Positions 59,842 through 64,000 of a stretch of DNA of 64,000 nt are shown here, piece by piece. The DNA comes from Crotophaga sulcirostris (taxonomy: Eukaryota; Chordata; Aves; Cuculiformes; Crotophagidae). Each line of letters starts with the position of its first letter. The first letter of the stretch is position 1. The DNA lies in the NCBI GenBank assembly GCA_013397455.1, contig VYZB01000337.1, positions 107,554 through 171,553 of the forward strand, in the 5' to 3' direction. Below the pieces are notes generated by a model, which did not search any database, was not told where the DNA came from, and saw only the letters and a list, made by a program, of their open reading frames with translations. Made by a program: the position numbers and the translations under genes.

Positions 59842-59883
59842 CTGGTCCCATCCAACCCAAACTATTCTATGATTCTATGATTC
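59842..59883 (+). mobile_element. CR1 LINE 3' tip
   Basis: GGTCCCATCCAACCCAAACT then ATTCTATGATTCTATGATTC, the 3' end and octamer tail of a CR1 of the ATTCTATG subfamily. About 40 bases only. Confidence 0.85.
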
Positions 59884-59934
59884 ACCCTTAGAGAGTACTG
59901 CAATGAAAATCTCTTTGAGTTCAACTTCAGTCTT

Positions 59935-60222
59935 TCACAGTATCACAGTATTACAAGGTTGGAAAGGACCTCTGAGATCATCGAGTCCAACCTATAACCC
60001 AACACCAACATCAACCCATCATCTAAACCATGGCACTGAGAGCCTCATCCAATCTCCTCTTAAACACCTCCAGGGACAGCAACTCCACCACCTCCCTGGG
60101 CAGCACATTCCAAGGGCCAATCACCCTTTCAGTGAAGAATTTTTTCCTAATACCAAGCCTAAACTTTCCCTTACGAAGCTTGAGTCCATGTCCTTTAGTT
60201 CTGCCACTTGTCACCTGAGAGA
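59935..60222 (-). mobile_element. CR1 LINE 3' fragment
   Basis: TATCACAGTATTACAAGGTT, AAAGGACCTCTGAGATCATC, CATCTAAACCATGGCACTGA, TCCTCTTAAACACCTCCAGG, AATTTTTTCCTAATACCAAG and ending ACTTGTCACCTGAGAG. It is the most complete copy here of this subfamily and serves as the reference for the copies at 29.8, 41.0 and 61.0 kb. Confidence 0.96.
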
Positions 60223-60966
60223 TGAAATATATTTATATTTAAACTCATGTGTGCGTACAGTCATTCTTTCTGATTGCAGTCTTTTCAAAGAGCAATTAAT
60301 ATAAAAGTAGGCAGTACTATGAAAAACTAAGAATAGAATAGCATAGTATCTGTATCATGGTACTATATTTACACAGGTAATAGAGCTGTGATTCAAAAGA
60401 CAGTTTATTCATTGTGTAATGGCAAAGACAAATGATTGTACTTCAGTAAGTACCGCATCTACTTAATAGATATCTAAATCATTTGTTTGAGGATAATTTT
60501 TGAAGTCTGGGTTCCTGTTAAGTGCAATGGAGAAGCCAATATGTAAACCACTACTTAGCAAAGTTTTCGTAAACCTTAATGCTTGTCTTTTTTGCAGTGG
60601 CATCTGACAGCTGTTGAAGCAGCTGTGATGATTTTTTTTCCTGGGAATCTAATTACTTGTAAGGCTTTCTTTTGCAGTGTATTTTGCTAAGTAGTTTGCT
60701 GCAAATAGTTTTACTTTGGCACATATGCCAAATCCAGGATTAAATATTTTAATTTTTGTACTTATTTAGCCCCTTTGAAAATTTAACTCATGAAATTTTG
60801 CAGCATATTCGAAGTGCTAAGTCAAGAAAATGGGTAATGCATTAATAAGTTGTTATTCTTACCTACTATCTACAATAATACGGTCTACATCATTGCCTCC
60901 TAAATTATTTTGACTGCTGAAGGACCACGGGACTTGATGTGGTCATAATATAATAGCTGAGAATTA

Positions 60967-61072
60967 CAGTATCATCACAGTATCACAGTATCACAAGGTT
61001 GGAAAGGACCTCTGAGATCATCCAACCTATAACCCAACACTAACATCAACTCATAATCTAAACCATGGCACA
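60967..61072 (-). mobile_element. CR1 LINE 3' fragment
   Basis: Tail repeats ATCATCACAGTATCACAG, then AAGGTTGGAAAGGACCTCTG, CCAACCTATAACCCAACACT and AATCTAAACCATGGCAC. About 105 bases of the same subfamily and orientation as the copy at 59935-60222, with a short deletion (GAGT lost before CCAACC). Confidence 0.93.
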
Positions 61073-64000
61073 AATTCTTATAGCATTGAAGAATCTTCAT
61101 CAACACTTGGCTCTGTGCTACACTTATTCTATTAATTTTTTAAATAAAGTATCTAGAGAGCAAAAATCCTTCATTAAAACTGGCAAGTGAATTGATTCAC
61201 CATTCCCCAGCCTTGTAAGCATAGTCTTGAGATCATTAACTGGAGCCAAGGCCGATTAGGCCTGTGGCTACCCTTCAGAAAAAGTTATTTATGTTCCATC
61301 TTATAAATGCACCATCCTCTTGTGCATCTGGGAATACAGTTCTGTATGTGCAGAAGAGTCAGCGTGGATCATCAGAAACAGAGTATGTGAGATGCTAAGT
61401 TGATCTATAGAGTCAGGAACTCTGAGCTTAGGGTCAAATTCTTCCTTCCCTGCTTAAATACAGAACCAGGCACGTAGTATGTACATGGGCTGCCCAGTAA
61501 GTCACACTGCTAGCAAAAAGCATGTGATTGCTCAAGATTTGCTGACCTTTCGATCTGAAAATTTTAAGAACGCCTTACTGAAAGCAGTACATCTTCAGTA
61601 ACTTCTTATAAAACTCCCACTGAAGATGGGCTGTCTAGCACATCCCATGCCAGGTCAGCTGGCTGGGAGCATCACTGCCACAGCAGGCGCACTCAGAGCT
61701 GCTTAGGACTGGGGTAATGCATGTCACCAGAAACAAACACAACAGCTTGTTCTCTAGCAGGTTAAAACCAGATAAAGTAACTATTTGGCAAACCAAAACA
61801 AATCCTGTGCTTATTTAAATGTGACAGCATTTTGTTGCTCTAAAAGAGCCTCTCTTATCACCACAGCATAGCAGCATCACAGAACCACAAATTAACTTAC
61901 TTTGCTTGTAAGGAGATACCAGCTGTTTCACTGATGGGATTCTGAAGCCTAGACTAATTTTTACTAAATAACAATGTTAAACTGCAAATGAGTGGCAAAG
62001 CAGAAAATTAAATCCAGATTTCCTAAATCCTAGCCCAGGACCTTCAGCACAAGATAAACCATGCTTTGCAAAACTGTGTGCCTCTGTTTTATTTCTGGTA
62101 CTTCCAGGTTCTGATGGGGCTGGAAGTATTCCAGCAAAAGAGGGAAGTGGAGCAGAGTGTAAAAAATGAAACAAATACAAGTGTAACCAAACTTCTTATT
62201 GCAACCTCAAACTTGGTTTAAGTTGAGAACAAATCTTAGGATGTTTTTTTCAAAGCAAATCAATCTCTAAATAAGAGTCTATGACTTGTGACCTGAATTT
62301 CCTTTTTAAAGCAGGTTAATAACTGTACCTAAAAATAGAAAAGAGAATAAATTAATTTAGAAAGTCAGAAATTTGAGATTCAATCTAAACTTACTACTGA
62401 ACATAACCTCATGGAGAATTGTTGCTTAAAAAGTTGAATCTGCTGCCCATGATACAAGTTTCCTGGCCTCTCCCCACAAGCTGGACCAAGGAATGGGAAT
62501 GGTAGAAAACAAATTAGTTTTCTTCTGTTTTGATGCTTTCTCTACTTGCTGACTGCCAGGTCAGACAACCATTGCTCCTGATGCAAGAAAAGGGACAAAA
62601 AACTACGGCACAGAGAGACATGTGGGACCGTGTTTTTCAGCAACAGATAGCTGCCACAGCAAAGCTAATCTAACACCAAATCACATGAAATGAGGAAAAT
62701 CTGGTCACACGTTAAGCTAGCTATTCTTCTTGGATAAGAGCCTCTCTCCTTTGCTCTTACTTGCCTGGAGAATTTTTCCAGACTGGTACCACCATGAGTG
62801 GACAAATGTTGTGGTCTTCTGAGCCAGAAGAAGACTTCTGGTCTTCTAAAACTTCTATGGGAAAGACAAACCCATGTCTGTCAGAGTAATTGATGCAAAA
62901 GAGACAAACTGAGGTTGTGGATCCACAATTAGACTGTCTTATAGGATAAGTTTAGACCTGATCAGGCATGAAAACCATGATCACCCGCATGTTGGTCAAT
63001 TGGATATGTTTAATCTTAAAAAAAAAAAATCAATCAAAAATAAAAGTATTTCAGAAAGACCGTGTGCTGTGCTTTATCTCATGGAGCCCTGCATTTCTAA
63101 CCAGGTACAAGGTTCACTAAAATCAGATTTATCATCTATTGGAACCACAGCCAAAACTTTACACACATTGTATAGAAGCTCATCTGCATCCTACAGTGTA
63201 ATTGCTTCAGCTTCCAGAAGGCAACAAATTGCCAAGATAGGTGGTGTTTTTCAGTTTAGCACCAGTCTCCCAACAAGATGAAAACAGTTTGTGGTAAATA
63301 TAATAGCTAGCAGCCTGAACAATAGAAATTAGGGCAACAGCCTAAATCCTGTGGTGTATCTGGAAAACGTGTGAACAGTCTTGCTAGTGTGGTGATAAGA
63401 AGTTTAAATTAACATGTATTAGCATCCCTGGGAGTCCTACAGCAGCCCCAAACCAAGAAATTCATTTAGCTGGTGCTTTTTCATCCTGGTTGGCCTTGGC
63501 TGGATTTAAGCAGAACTTTAAAGCTGACACCATCTTATGTGCTTTCCTGAGCAGGAACACAAGGGCCCTGAATTAGAACCAAATAAAAAAAAAATCAAAA
63601 CAACAAAACCAAAAAAACAAACCAGAAGGAATTGTATTTAAAAGCAGAACCTTAATTGGAAAAATGAATCTAGCAATTCAGATTATTAGACCTTCCATGC
63701 CCACTGGAGTCCACAAGCCACAGACCAGGAGAGCTGGACCCTCTAGACACCTCCAGTAACCCATGGGGTCCATCACCTGCTTGAACTTTATAAATAGCAA
63801 CAGAAATATATTGTATTAATCAATATAGACAACAGCAACATCTGTAACTACAAACATCAAGAAGAGATCAACATTAACAACACCCTCAACAATGCCTTAT
63901 TATCACCCCCCCAACCCCCCAAAGAAGGCAGTTGAGTTGTAGAGCCAGTTTTAGGATGGTGTGAGGTTGCACAAAGCAGAACTACACAAACTTCCATGTA

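Larger units (their letters stand above)
46009..64000. other. Upstream flank of EXOC6, probable HHEX-EXOC6 intergenic region
   Basis: 18 kb with no exon I can recognise on either strand. Open frames are short and those over 100 codons come from CR1 or are unsupported. Vertebrate gene order (HHEX beside EXOC6 on the same strand) predicts HHEX beyond the right edge. No homeodomain exon is in the window. Contents are CR1 pieces, a small gap, AT-rich stretches and a hairpin, listed separately. Confidence 0.75.

Noticed and set aside
46009..64000. HHEX exons in the right flank
   Set aside because: No homeodomain or proline-rich HHEX sequence is visible in any frame; the gene is expected outside the window.
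1..64000. CRISPR array, operon, phage or bacterial mobile element
   Set aside because: No regularly spaced repeats, no bacterial gene layout; spliced vertebrate gene and CR1 elements fix the context as a vertebrate chromosome.

Overview
The window is vertebrate nuclear DNA, most probably from a bird. It is AT-rich and intron-bearing. It has many CR1 LINE fragments, with ATTCTATG-type or TATCACAG-type 3' tails typical of bird genomes, and it has very short introns (92 and 110 bp) in a gene that is far more spread out in mammals. I cannot name the species. Two assembly gaps (runs of N) lie at 43006-43480 and 55456-55546.

The only protein-coding gene I can support is EXOC6 (SEC15A, the Sec15 subunit of the exocyst), on the minus strand. 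Sixteen coding exons could be placed one by one between 46008 (start codon) and 244. They run in the order 45887-46008, 25394-25565, 24056-24103, 23855-23945, 22894-22939, 15074-15278, 13828-13983, 13086-13154, 9653-9736, 9514-9560, 9009-9129, 6968-7039, 6210-6307, 4979-5084, 1383-1492 and 244-355. All junctions are GT-AG, all phases agree, and the sum is 1659 bases, exactly 553 codons with no stop or frameshift. The remaining 3' exons (about 250 codons by comparison with the vertebrate family) lie beyond base 1. The first exon found encodes an alternative N-terminus ending in the shared leucine-arginine joint to exon 2. A CpG-rich island at about 42.5-43.6 kb, broken by the larger gap, lies 3' of it in gene direction and is the best place for the usual promoter and first exon, which I do not see.

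Layout: 1-25.6 kb is the exon-rich body of EXOC6. It has AT-rich introns, a few old tRNA-derived SINE relics and no CR1 that I recognise. 25.6-45.9 kb is a 20 kb first intron with the CpG island, a TA microsatellite and several CR1 copies, including one CR1 nested inside another. 46-64 kb is upstream flank with no recognisable exon. From conserved vertebrate gene order (HHEX next to EXOC6, same strand) it is probably the HHEX-EXOC6 intergenic interval. It holds more CR1 pieces and an AT-rich stretch near 56 kb with FOX and GATA motifs that could be a regulatory element.

I found no RNA gene, CRISPR array or complete mobile element, and nothing that I can defend as a new biological system. The more interesting points are the alternative first exon and gapped promoter, a G12 run close to a splice acceptor, an 11-bp tandem decoy acceptor, sharp hairpins and palindromes, and the nested CR1.
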